Assembly (NCBI GenBank): GCA_021794475.1
Contig: JAJYQS010000022.1
Location: 1-43,929, forward strand
Source of the DNA: a bacterium
GTDB taxonomy: Bacteria; SZUA-79; Acidulodesulfobacterales; Acidulodesulfobacteraceae
Direction: 5' to 3'
DNA length: 43,929 bases
In this document: positions 25,619-33,904 of the stretch, piece by piece
Layout: every line of letters begins with the position of its first letter
Numbering within the stretch: position 1 is the stretch's first letter
The notes under the pieces: generated by a model
What the model was told of the DNA's origin: nothing
Databases searched by the model: none
The model's input: only the letters and a program-made list of their open reading frames with translations
Position numbers and translations under genes: made by a program

Positions 25619-25742
25619 ATTAAATTTCCCCGACAATTATAAAAATAAACTACATTAACTTTGTTTTTATAAATTTTAGTATATTTAAATTTCCCCGACA
25701 ATTATAAAAATAACCAGCATTAATTTTATTTTTATAAATTTT
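25568..25742. repeat. Tandem 64/65-base repeat copying the start of the lipoprotein gene
   Basis: Three copies start with GACAATTATAAAAATAA at 25568, 25632 and 25697. The first (25568-25631) covers the ribosome-binding site, start codon and signal peptide of the lipoprotein gene. The second (25632-25696) and the partial third (25697-25742) lie upstream, have lost the ATG and carry substitutions. Copy 3 is closer to copy 1 than copy 2 is. Confidence 0.9.
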
Positions 25743-26039
25743 CGAAAACTAAAATTCCTTAGTTTTTGTTCATATTTTTTTGTTCAATAATCTTTTTATC
25801 AAACAATGTTATTTAATAATTGAAATTATACTACAAATCAAGTATAATGCAATGAATTTAATTTTGTAGACATAACTAAAATTTAAATCAAATTAAATTA
25901 AAGAAATATAAAATCTAATAAATAAATATAAAATATAATAAAAATTAAAGAAAATATAAATATAGATTATAAAATATAAATATAAAACATATCCGTAAGA
26001 AAATAGATATCATAAAAAATACTAAAGGATTATAACATA
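25619..26039. other. 421-base divergent intergenic region before purH
   Basis: Contains repeat copies 2 and 3 (25632-25742), a strong promoter for purH (25820-25848) and a leader of about 185 bases made mostly of A/T. I looked for a purine-riboswitch-like three-way junction in the leader and saw none. Confidence 0.5.
25820..25848 (+). promoter_or_regulatory. Sigma70-type promoter of purH-purD
   Basis: TTGAAA (25820-25825), a 17-base spacer and a perfect TATAAT (25843-25848). Transcription would start near 25855. Confidence 0.7.
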
Positions 26040-28154
26040 ATGACACCTGAAAAACAAATCGGCAGTAATGAAGGCGGCAGAAAAAATATTGCAGGAATAA
26101 CCGGCGCAGCCGATTCAAAGAATAAAATAAATGCTCCAGACGGATTAAGCAATAGCAATAATAATAATACAACAGGTCCAGCCGTCGAAAAATATGCTTT
26201 AATATCTGTTTTTGATAAAACCGAAATAGACGGGCTTGCCGTTTGTTTGTCTTCCGCCGGCTACACTATTATAGCAACAGGCAATACTTATAATTATCTA
26301 AAAAATATTGCCGGTATAAAATTAAAAAAAATAGACGAAATAACTAACTTTCCCGAAATTTTAAGCGGCAGGGTTAAAACTCTTCATCCTGCAGTTTTTG
26401 GCGGTATTCTTTCTTTAAGAGAAGATAAAAATCATTTAAAGGATTTAACTGAAAATTCAATAAGTTTTATTGATTTTGTAATAGTTAATCTTTATCCTTT
26501 CAAAGAAATGAAAGATAAAGATATAACTTTTGATGAAAAATTAGAATATATAGATATAGGCGGAGTTTCTTTGCTCAGGGCGGCTGCAAAAAATTTCAAA
26601 TATGTTACCGTATTATCCGCTCCGAGCCAATATAAAAGAATTATTCCGTATATTAAAAATTGCGGCGATAAATTAAACGGCGAATTAACCTCTCGTAATG
26701 TAAACATTGACGAATTAAATACCCAAAACAATACGAGCGTAACTAATTCTGACGATAATAATGCCGATATAAAAAGCATTGCTCAAAATATCGGCAGACA
26801 TATTAAATCTGCCGGAATTCCTTTAAATATAAAATTTGAACTGGCTGTTGAGGTTTTTAAACAAACAGCCGAATATGATAATGAAATTTTTTCTTTTTTA
26901 AGTCTTAAATCCGACAATATGAATAAAAATACGGATTGTCCGCCGGATGCCGAGAGTTTATTAAATGCCGACGGTTTAGGCGTTAGGTTAAACAAAATTG
27001 ACACTTTAAGATACGGAGAGAATCCGCATCAAAAAGCATCATTTTATAATTATAATATCAATATTTTAAACAGCGGTATTGACCTCGGTCTTGGCAATGA
27101 CAACGGCAATGATAATAGCAGGAAGAATAAAAGCCGTGATATGATTGATATGCGCGATAATTTACGTTTCGCGGATAACCCAATTAATCCAATTATGAGC
27201 GGCAGCGGAACGAGTAAAAATTTTGAAAAACTCTCAGGTAAAGAAATATCTTATAATAATTTGCTTGATATCGATTCGTGTTTAAACATTATAAGGGATT
27301 TTTATTTTTCAGATGATGATATAGATAAACAATATGCCGATATAGGAACCCATATAACAAATAATGGGAATAAAAACAGTAAAAATAGCGCGGAAGAATA
27401 TTTTTCCGTAATAATAAAACATACCAATCCATGCGGTGCGGCAATAAGCAATATTTCATTAAAAGATGCATTTTTAAAGGCAAAAAAAGCCGATGAATTA
27501 TCTTCTTACGGCGGCATTATAGGTTTTAACCGGATTATAGACAAAGAAACAGCCGCAGAAATTAAACCTATGTTTGTGGAGGTAATAATTGCGCCGGATT
27601 TTGAAGCAGAAGCTCTGGATATATTAAAATCAAAAAAAAATACGATAATAATTAAGGTTTCCGAAAATTTTATTTTATCGTCTTCGGAGATTATTTTAAA
27701 ATCTGCGGCAGGCGGCATTTTAATGCAGGAAAAAGATATTAGAACGGATAATATAATAAAATTTAAAACTGTTTCAGATATTAAACCGGATGAATATCAG
27801 TTTAATGATTTGCTCTTTGCATGGAAGATTGCAAAGCATGTAAAGTCTAATGCTATCGTATATGCAAAAGACGGCGTTACGCTAGGTATAGGGGCAGGAC
27901 AGATGTCAAGAATAGACAGCGCAAAATTTGCTTATGAAAAGATGCTGTTTTCTTATGGCAATAAAATTGAAAAATGCGTTATGGCGTCGGACGGATTTTT
28001 TCCCTTTAAAGATTCAATAGAATATGCTAAAACGGTGGGCGTTTCCGCTATTATTGAACCGGGCGGCTCCATAAGGGATGAAGAGGTGATAGAGGAAGCT
28101 AATAAATCAGGTATTGCCCTTATTTTTACCGGAATTAGACATTTTAAACACTAA
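26040..28154 (+). CDS. purH: Bifunctional AICAR transformylase/IMP cyclohydrolase PurH with four low-complexity segments
   Basis: Encodes 704 residues; about 510 is usual. It catalyses the last two steps of IMP synthesis. The cyclohydrolase domain begins near residue 51 (KYALISVFDKTEIDGLA) and includes SGRVKTLHPAVFGGIL and IDIGGVSLLRAAAKN. The transformylase domain starts near 318 (DTLRYGENPHQKASFY) and has ISYNNLLDIDSCLNI, KHTNPCG with catalytic K460 and H461, MASDGFFPF and EPGGSIRD. The extra mass is an N-terminal tail (1-50) and insertions at about 220-258, 340-395 and 422-452, all rich in Asn, Asp, Ser and Gly. They fall between conserved blocks. AAGGA lies about 11 bases before the ATG. 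Confidence 0.95.
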   Translation: MTPEKQIGSNEGGRKNIAGITGAADSKNKINAPDGLSNSNNNNTTGPAVEKYALISVFDKTEIDGLAVCLSSAGYTIIATGNTYNYLKNIAGIKLKKIDEITNFPEILSGRVKTLHPAVFGGILSLREDKNHLKDLTENSISFIDFVIVNLYPFKEMKDKDITFDEKLEYIDIGGVSLLRAAAKNFKYVTVLSAPSQYKRIIPYIKNCGDKLNGELTSRNVNIDELNTQNNTSVTNSDDNNADIKSIAQNIGRHIKSAGIPLNIKFELAVEVFKQTAEYDNEIFSFLSLKSDNMNKNTDCPPDAESLLNADGLGVRLNKIDTLRYGENPHQKASFYNYNINILNSGIDLGLGNDNGNDNSRKNKSRDMIDMRDNLRFADNPINPIMSGSGTSKNFEKLSGKEISYNNLLDIDSCLNIIRDFYFSDDDIDKQYADIGTHITNNGNKNSKNSAEEYFSVIIKHTNPCGAAISNISLKDAFLKAKKADELSSYGGIIGFNRIIDKETAAEIKPMFVEVIIAPDFEAEALDILKSKKNTIIIKVSENFILSSSEIILKSAAGGILMQEKDIRTDNIIKFKTVSDIKPDEYQFNDLLFAWKIAKHVKSNAIVYAKDGVTLGIGAGQMSRIDSAKFAYEKMLFSYGNKIEKCVMASDGFFPFKDSIEYAKTVGVSAIIEPGGSIRDEEVIEEANKSGIALIFTGIRHFKH

Positions 28155-28181
28155 ATGATAATAATATTACAATAAAAAAAC

Positions 28182-29495
28182 ATGAAAATTCTTGTTATAG
28201 GTTCAGGCGGCAGAGAACATGCCATAATTTATTCTATTTTAAAATCCGGAAGAGATGTTGTTTTATATTGCGCACCCGGCAATGGCGGCATATCCGATAA
28301 CGCTAAAATAGTAAATATTAAATATGACGATATTGACGGACTGCTTAATTTTTCTTTATCGGAAAAAATAGATTTAACGGTTGTCGGACCTGAGGTGCCT
28401 CTTTCACTTGGAATAGCCGATAAATTTTTACACAGCGGACTAAAAATATTCGGACCTGGTAAAAAAGCTGCGCTTCTTGAATCTTCTAAGCAATTTACAA
28501 AAGAATTTCTAAAAAGAAATAATATCAAAACCGCTGACTACCGTTCTTTTAATGATTTTGAAAACGCATATGCGTACGTTCAAAGCAAGCTGCATCCTAT
28601 CGTAATTAAAGCAAGCGGTCTTGCTGCGGGAAAAGGCGTATTTATACCGCAGAATATTATTGAGTCAAAAGATTATCTTGATTTGATTTTTAATAAAAAA
28701 ATATTTGGTGAAAGCGGGGAAACGGTAGTTATAGAGGATTATTTAGAAGGTTTTGAATTATCTTACATGATTGCGTCGGATGGCAAAACTTATAAACCCC
28801 TGGCTACCAGCATGGATTACAAAAAAGCCTATGACGGAGATAAAGGCGAAAATACGGGCGGAATGGGCTCTATCTCTCCGCACCCGTTTTTATCTGCCGA
28901 TTTGGAAGAAAAGATAAAAAAAAATATCATAGAACCTGTATTGTCTGCATTAAAAAATGAAGGAATTGTTTATAAAGGAATATTATATGCAGGATTAATG
29001 ATTAAAGGCGATGATATTTATGTTTTAGAGTTTAACGTCAGATTTGGAGACCCTGAAACGCAATCTATTTTGATAAGATTAAAATCGGATATTGTCGGTT
29101 TATTTGAATCATGTATAAACGGAACTTTAGATGATTATAATCTTGAATTTGATGATGAGCAGGCGGTTTGTTTAGTCTTATCTTCCGCAGGCTATCCCGG
29201 AAAATACGAAAAGGGTTTTGAAATATCATTCGGAGAATATGAAAAATATTTTCATTACGGCGCAGATAATTTGGGATATATGGATAAAGATAAAGATATT
29301 TATATATTTCACGCCGGAACAAAAAAAATAGATGATAAATATTTTACAGATGGCGGAAGGGTTTTAAATATCTGCTCTAAAAACAAAGATTTGAAAACTG
29401 CTGCAGATAATATTTATAACGCGGCAGGTGCTATCCAATTTAAAAATAAATATTACAGGCAGGATATAGGCATAATAAGTATTATAAAAAGTTAA
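28182..29495 (+). CDS. purD: Phosphoribosylamine-glycine ligase PurD
   Basis: Encodes 437 residues, close to the family norm. It joins glycine to phosphoribosylamine using ATP in the second step of purine synthesis. The N-terminal MKILVIGSGGREHAI, the ATP-grasp blocks KASGLAAGKGV and EDYLEGFELS, GGMGSISPHP and EFNVRFGDPETQ are all intact. No long low-complexity insertion is present, unlike in purH, although the C-terminal third (GADNLGYMDKDKDIYIFH) is slightly extended. It starts 27 bases after purH and is probably co-transcribed. Confidence 0.95.
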   Translation: MKILVIGSGGREHAIIYSILKSGRDVVLYCAPGNGGISDNAKIVNIKYDDIDGLLNFSLSEKIDLTVVGPEVPLSLGIADKFLHSGLKIFGPGKKAALLESSKQFTKEFLKRNNIKTADYRSFNDFENAYAYVQSKLHPIVIKASGLAAGKGVFIPQNIIESKDYLDLIFNKKIFGESGETVVIEDYLEGFELSYMIASDGKTYKPLATSMDYKKAYDGDKGENTGGMGSISPHPFLSADLEEKIKKNIIEPVLSALKNEGIVYKGILYAGLMIKGDDIYVLEFNVRFGDPETQSILIRLKSDIVGLFESCINGTLDDYNLEFDDEQAVCLVLSSAGYPGKYEKGFEISFGEYEKYFHYGADNLGYMDKDKDIYIFHAGTKKIDDKYFTDGGRVLNICSKNKDLKTAADNIYNAAGAIQFKNKYYRQDIGIISIIKS

Positions 29496-29578
29496 ATTCA
29501 TATGTTAATTAAATAATTAAATGATTAAATAACTAAATAATTAATTAACTAACCAATTAACTAACTAAAAAAAGGGGG

Positions 29579-29620
29579 CGCCTTATAAGCTTATGGTCTT
29601 TTATTAGATTTTTATAAGCG
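29579..29620 (+). other. Imperfect hairpin in the purE leader
   Basis: CGCCTTATAAG (29579-29589) can pair with TTATAAGCG (29612-29620) with one bulged C. A GGGGGCGCC run (29574-29582) precedes purE by about 60 bases and overlaps the left arm of the hairpin. Upstream (29505-29569) is a degenerate ATTAA/CTAA repeat. The pairing could affect purE translation, since purE has no Shine-Dalgarno sequence. Confidence 0.3.
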
Positions 29621-29640
29621 TAAGTCGGGCGTTAAATGCC

Positions 29641-30135
29641 ATGGAAAACAAGAAAGTGCTGATTGTTGTAGGTTCGCAAAATGATCTGCCCGTAATGGAA
29701 GGCGCGGCCGAAATTTTAAAAAAATTTGAAGTAGGCTACGAGGTTCATGTTTCTTCCGCTCATAGAAGCATAAAAAGAACAGTGGTTCTTTTCGAGGAAG
29801 CAAAAGATAAAGGATTTAAAGTTATAATAGCTGCCGCAGGTATGAGTGCACATTTGCCGGGTGTAGCGGCCGCGTGTACAATTTTGCCTGTAATAGGAGT
29901 TCCGGTTGATTCATCATCGCTGCATGGGTTAGACAGCTTGCTTTCTATAGTTCAAATGCCGGGAGGAATTCCTGTTGCAGCAACTGCTATCGGTAAAAGC
30001 GGCGCAGTAAATGCCGCCTTGCTTGCAGTATCAATTTTATCATTAAATAGCGACGAACTTTCCGAAAAATTAAAAAATTATAGAAAAGAACTTACGGATA
30101 AAGTAATCGCAGCAGACAGCAATATAGAGATGTAA
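29641..30135 (+). CDS. purE: N5-carboxyaminoimidazole ribonucleotide mutase PurE (class I)
   Basis: Encodes 164 residues, the usual class I length. It converts N5-CAIR to CAIR in purine synthesis. Family motifs are GSQNDLPVME (11-20), SSAHRSIKRT (38-47), AAGMSAHLPGVAAA (65-78) and MPGGIPVAATAIGKSGAVNAALLA. The partner PurK, needed to make N5-CAIR, is not in the window. The ATG at 29641 has no Shine-Dalgarno sequence. It lies 145 bases after purD and may be transcribed with it or from a promoter in the gap. Confidence 0.95.
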   Translation: MENKKVLIVVGSQNDLPVMEGAAEILKKFEVGYEVHVSSAHRSIKRTVVLFEEAKDKGFKVIIAAAGMSAHLPGVAAACTILPVIGVPVDSSSLHGLDSLLSIVQMPGGIPVAATAIGKSGAVNAALLAVSILSLNSDELSEKLKNYRKELTDKVIAADSNIEM

Positions 30136-30159
30136 TTATTGTATATTAAGTATATTTTA

Positions 30160-30196
30160 TTTATCTTATATATCATATAATGATATATAAGATAAA
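30160..30196. other. Perfect 16-base hairpin between purE and tsaC
   Basis: TTTATCTTATATATCA (30160-30175) pairs with its complement at 30181-30196 around a five-base loop. No T run follows on either strand, so it is not a classic intrinsic terminator; an mRNA-protecting stem or DNA operator is possible. Confidence 0.5.
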
Positions 30197-30246
30197 AGGG
30201 TTTCTAAATCATTAATGATTATAAAAATAATTATTATTCCATTATT

Positions 30247-30909
30247 ATGAAAATTTTTAACTATCATAATATGACCAAAGCTGATTATAAGGCTATCAAG
30301 AAACATTTGGATTCATCCAACCTTATAATTTATCCTACTGAGACTTCTTACGCAGTTGGAGCTAACGCTTTAGATGACAAAGCTGTAAAAAAAATATTTT
30401 TATTAAAAAAAAGGGATAACTTAAAACCGCTGCCGGTTGTTATCAAGAATCCGGCTATGCTTCTTAATATAGCATATATAAAAAAAGGCGAAGAAGATTT
30501 AATTTCTATATTCTGGCCCGGACCCCTTACCATATTATTTGAAGCACGGGAAGACAAAGAATATTTATTTCAATCAGATTCTAAATATATAGGGGCTCGG
30601 GTATCTTCGCACACATTTATTGAAGAATTATTTCAAGAAATAGATTATCCTATTATCTCTACGAGCGCAAATATATCTTCAAAAGAAAGTCTTAATGAGA
30701 TTAGCGAAAATGAGCTGGATTATATATTCGCCGATTATAATGACAAAGACGGCATAATTGCGATAAACGACGGAAAATTGGCAGGAGGGTGTTCTACAAT
30801 ACTCAAAATAGACGGCTGCACGAGAAAAATCAAGATTGTTAGAGAAGGGAATAATAATATTAAAGAAAGATTGTCCTGCTATATAAAAAATATTAATAAT
30901 AACACATAG
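30247..30909 (+). CDS. Threonylcarbamoyl-AMP synthase (TsaC/YrdC/Sua5 family)
   Basis: Encodes 220 residues with the YrdC fold. Motifs are LIIYPTETSYAVGANA (26-41), FLLKKRDNLKPLPVVI (51-66), FWPGPLTILF and STSAN. The enzyme makes threonylcarbamoyl-AMP from threonine, bicarbonate and ATP for the t6A modification of ANN-decoding tRNAs. It lacks the Sua5 C-terminal domain, so it is the short TsaC/YwlC-like type; assignment to tsaC or to the YciO paralogue group needs alignment. No Shine-Dalgarno sequence is visible. It heads a run of closely spaced plus-strand genes. Confidence 0.85.
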   Translation: MKIFNYHNMTKADYKAIKKHLDSSNLIIYPTETSYAVGANALDDKAVKKIFLLKKRDNLKPLPVVIKNPAMLLNIAYIKKGEEDLISIFWPGPLTILFEAREDKEYLFQSDSKYIGARVSSHTFIEELFQEIDYPIISTSANISSKESLNEISENELDYIFADYNDKDGIIAINDGKLAGGCSTILKIDGCTRKIKIVREGNNNIKERLSCYIKNINNNT

Positions 30910-30952
30910 AAGAATGTAAAAAATAACTATCTGATATTGGGAGAATGATAAA

Positions 30953-31897
30953 TTGATAAATTCGCGAAATATTTTAGGTATTATAGGCGGAAGCGGATTG
31001 TATAATATTGAAGGATTGAATAATATTAAAGAGGTTGCTGCAGATACCCCATTCGGCGCGCCTTCCGACAATCTCATTTTTGGAGAAATTGACGGAAAAC
31101 AATTAGTATTTATACCAAGACACGGAAGAGGGCATAAGATTTTACCTTCTGAAATTAATTATGCGGCAAATATTTACGCCCTTAAAGCGGCAGGTGTCTC
31201 GAAGGTTATTTCCGTCAGTGCAGTGGGGAGTCTTAAAAAAGAAATAATTCCGGGCGATATGGTAATTGTTGACCAGTTTTTTGATTTTACTAAAAATAGA
31301 AAAAATACTTTTTTTGGAGACGGTATTGTAGCTCATGTTTCTATGGCGGAGCCGGTTTGCCCATGTTTAAGAAATATCGTTATTGATTCATGCAAATCTT
31401 TGGGGATAAGATATCATTCCGAAGGAACGTATATTTGCATAGAAGGACCTCAATTTTCATCAAAAGCGGAGTCTTTATTTTTTAAAAACAGCGGATTTGA
31501 TGTTATAGGTATGACAAATGCAACCGAGGCAAAGTTTGCCCGCGAAGCAGGTCTCTGTTATACCACAATTGCTATGGCGACAGATTATGACTGCTGGCAC
31601 GAAGAGGAAGAAAATGTTAATGCCGATATTATTATCAAAATTCTAAACGAAAATGCAGAAAAAGCAAAAAATATTATTAAGGAAGCTATTAAGCATATAG
31701 CTTATGGCGATGATGTTGGAAACGATAGTATTAATAATAATATTAATGATAGTATCAATGACGATATTAATGTTAATATACATAACGTTTACTCCTGTTC
31801 ATGCTCATCATCTTTAGAACATGCTGTTGTGACTGCTAAAAAAGACGTGCCGGAACAAATTTTAGAAAAACTTGCTATTTTTGAAATATATAAATAA
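30953..31897 (+). CDS. mtnP: S-methyl-5'-thioadenosine phosphorylase
   Basis: The start is TTG at 30953, with GGGAG nine bases upstream. The 314-residue protein cleaves methylthioadenosine to adenine and methylthioribose-1-phosphate, recycling a by-product of polyamine synthesis. Typical blocks are IIGGSGLYNIEG, PRHGRGHKILPSEINYAANI, SVSAVGSLKKEIIPGD, EGPQFSSKAES, GMTNATEAKFAREAGLCY and TDYDCWHEEEE. Near the C-terminus, residues 252-288 are an Asn/Asp/Ile/Ser-rich insertion ending in SCSCSSS, before the last conserved helix. Its DNA (31706-31816) is a visible run of AATATTAAT-like units. The pfkB gene starts 24 bases downstream. Confidence 0.9.
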   Translation: MINSRNILGIIGGSGLYNIEGLNNIKEVAADTPFGAPSDNLIFGEIDGKQLVFIPRHGRGHKILPSEINYAANIYALKAAGVSKVISVSAVGSLKKEIIPGDMVIVDQFFDFTKNRKNTFFGDGIVAHVSMAEPVCPCLRNIVIDSCKSLGIRYHSEGTYICIEGPQFSSKAESLFFKNSGFDVIGMTNATEAKFAREAGLCYTTIAMATDYDCWHEEEENVNADIIIKILNENAEKAKNIIKEAIKHIAYGDDVGNDSINNNINDSINDDINVNIHNVYSCSCSSSLEHAVVTAKKDVPEQILEKLAIFEIYK

Positions 31898-31921
31898 AAT
31901 AATTTTGAGGAAAATAAAAAT

Positions 31922-32827
31922 ATGGCTATAACTGTTATAGGTTCTGTTGCTATCGATAATATAGAAACACCTTTTGAAAAAAAACAAAATATATTAGGAG
32001 GTTCCGCATCTTTTTTTTCGGTTGCCTCTTCGTATCTTACGGATGTTAATGTTATTGCGGTAGTAGGAAGCGATTTTGACGATAAATATATAGATATTCT
32101 GAAAAGTAAAAACATAAACGTTGATAATATAATTAAAAAGCACGGTAAGACATTTCATTGGGAAGGAAAATACGATTATGATATGTCGGACCCTCAAACA
32201 CTTAATACTGAACTCGGTGTTTTTTTAGATTTTAAACCTTCAGTTCCGCATATCTTTAAAAACGATACACTTTTTTTAGCTAATATTGACCCTGATATTC
32301 AGCTTGAAGTTTTAGAACAAATGTTATCTCCTAAATTAATTGCGTTAGACACTATGAATTTCTGGATTGAAAAAAAGAAAGATAAATTGCTGCAGGCTAT
32401 AAAAAAATCAGATATATTTATTATAAATGAATCGGAAGCAAGATTGCTAACCGGCGAAGTTTCCATATTTTCTGCAGCTAAAAAAATTTTTAAATACGGC
32501 GCTAAGATAATTGTGCTTAAAAGAGGTTCTTACGGTGCTACTCTATTTACCGATGGAATGTTTTTCATGATTCCGGCATATCCTTTAGAAAATGTTGTAG
32601 ACCCGACCGGAGCAGGCGATTCATTTGCCGGCGGATTTTTAGGCTATATTGATAATACCGGTAATTTAAGCGATGAAAATTTAAAAAAAGCTCTTGTTTT
32701 TGGAAATATCATGGCATCATTTGCCGTTGAATCGTTTAGCATTGATAAACTTCTTTCAATAGACGGGGATAAAATAAAAGATAGATTTTCTAAATTTAGG
32801 AATATGACGTATTTTGAAAATATTTAA
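31922..32827 (+). CDS. PfkB-family sugar/nucleoside kinase
   Basis: Encodes 301 residues of the ribokinase family. The N-terminus is MAITVIGSVAIDNIETPF with GGSASFFSVAS. The anion-hole and catalytic-base motif DPTGAGDSFAGGF is complete near residue 222. Adjacency to mtnP (24 bases) suggests a nucleoside or sugar derived from methylthioadenosine salvage, such as adenosine, but substrate cannot be read from sequence. This mtnP-pfkB pair recurs in deltaproteobacterial genomes as far as I recall. GAGGA about ten bases upstream supports the ATG. Confidence 0.85.
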   Translation: MAITVIGSVAIDNIETPFEKKQNILGGSASFFSVASSYLTDVNVIAVVGSDFDDKYIDILKSKNINVDNIIKKHGKTFHWEGKYDYDMSDPQTLNTELGVFLDFKPSVPHIFKNDTLFLANIDPDIQLEVLEQMLSPKLIALDTMNFWIEKKKDKLLQAIKKSDIFIINESEARLLTGEVSIFSAAKKIFKYGAKIIVLKRGSYGATLFTDGMFFMIPAYPLENVVDPTGAGDSFAGGFLGYIDNTGNLSDENLKKALVFGNIMASFAVESFSIDKLLSIDGDKIKDRFSKFRNMTYFENI

Positions 32828-33077
32828 ATCTGATAACTGAATAATTACCGGGATAAATTAGACATATTGAATGGAATAAATATAAAGATATAACCGGAAT
32901 AACGCTCAGGCGGCGAATAAATTAGACACATTGAAGGGAATAACAGCAAATATTATGATATAACGATATATAATTAACGCTTAAGTTTTATTTATATTTA
33001 TATTTATATTTATATTTTTATTTATATTTATATTTTGTTTAATTTAATTAAAAAATTATTTTAATATTTAAATTATT
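32828..33077. repeat. Intergenic direct repeat and (TTTATA)n tract
   Basis: An imperfect direct repeat ATAAATTAGACAYATTGAA occurs at about 32853 and 32917. A microsatellite of about eight TTTATA units with two interruptions follows at 32987-33036, about 40 bases before the TPR lipoprotein gene. A TATAAT at 32969-32974 lacks a good -35. Confidence 0.75.
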
Positions 33078-33884
33078 ATGTCTCGTTTTTTTAAATTTAA
33101 TTCAGATAAAAAATTTCTTGTTAAAATAAGTATTATTATCGCGCTAAGCCTATTGCCTTCCATACTCTTGTACGGATGCGGATTTTCTCAGGTCAGTAAG
33201 ACGAACAAGCTGAAGTCTGTCCTCTACTATAGAATTGGTTCCGGGTATTTCAACAGCGGCAATTATGTTAAAGCATTGCAAGATTTTATAAAAGCCAGAA
33301 CGGTAAATCCGTATTCGGCTAAAAATTATAATGCAATGGGCACGGTCTATATGATGACCCATCGTCAAAATAAGGCTATAAAGTGTTTTAAGAAGGCAAC
33401 TCGACTGAATAATAAATTTTCATATGCATTTTATAATCTTGCAATGATTTATATAAAATTAAAAAAATATCATCTTGCTGCGGCAAATTTAAAAAAAGCT
33501 CTTTTGAATCCTTTTTATAATCAGCCTTATGAATCATACACCCTCCTTGGCAAAATATATATTATTCAGAACAAATTTAAAAAAGCCAAAAAATATCTTT
33601 TAATTTCCGAAGCGCTTAATAGGAAATATTTTTTGACTTACTATTACTTGGGAAGTTATTATTCAAAAAGAGGAAAGTTTCTTAAAGCTATAATTAATTA
33701 TAAAAAGGCATTGAAGATAGATGCCTATTTTGTGCCGGCGCAGTTTAAAGAAGGGGAAAATTATTTTAAACTCAAAAGATATAACAAGGCTCATGCTATA
33801 TTTAGTAAAATTTATAGTCAGAACAAACTTAATTCATTCGGTATTAAAGCTTCGGATTATCTTAAAAAATTAAAAAACTATTAA
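33078..33884 (+). CDS. TPR lipoprotein, PilF/PilW-like pilotin candidate
   Basis: Encodes 268 residues. A basic N-terminus and hydrophobic stretch end in a lipobox LLYGC (Cys34). About five to six tetratricopeptide repeats follow (YYRIGSGYFNSGNYVKALQDFIKA, NAMGTVYMMTHRQNKAIKCF and so on). In other Gram-negatives the type IV pilus pilotin PilF/PilW is a TPR lipoprotein encoded directly before a rodZ-like gene, as seen here, and it is needed to assemble the PilQ secretin. The pilMNOPQ genes are 2.5 kb away. TPR lipoproteins are common, so the pilotin role is an inference from order. Confidence 0.7.
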   Translation: MSRFFKFNSDKKFLVKISIIIALSLLPSILLYGCGFSQVSKTNKLKSVLYYRIGSGYFNSGNYVKALQDFIKARTVNPYSAKNYNAMGTVYMMTHRQNKAIKCFKKATRLNNKFSYAFYNLAMIYIKLKKYHLAAANLKKALLNPFYNQPYESYTLLGKIYIIQNKFKKAKKYLLISEALNRKYFLTYYYLGSYYSKRGKFLKAIINYKKALKIDAYFVPAQFKEGENYFKLKRYNKAHAIFSKIYSQNKLNSFGIKASDYLKKLKNY

Positions 33885-33904
33885 TTGATTGTTATTGCAG
33901 ATAT

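Noticed and set aside
25568-25742. Possible CRISPR array
   Set aside because: The units are 64-65 bases, contiguous without unique spacers, and the first is part of a coding sequence.
25849-26039. Purine riboswitch before purH
   Set aside because: I looked for the conserved loop-loop and junction elements in the leader and saw only A/T-rich unstructured sequence. A covariance-model search would settle it.
32987-33036. Possible CRISPR-like or iteron origin
   Set aside because: The units are simple 6-base AT words without spacers, and no replication initiator gene or DnaA-box cluster is nearby.
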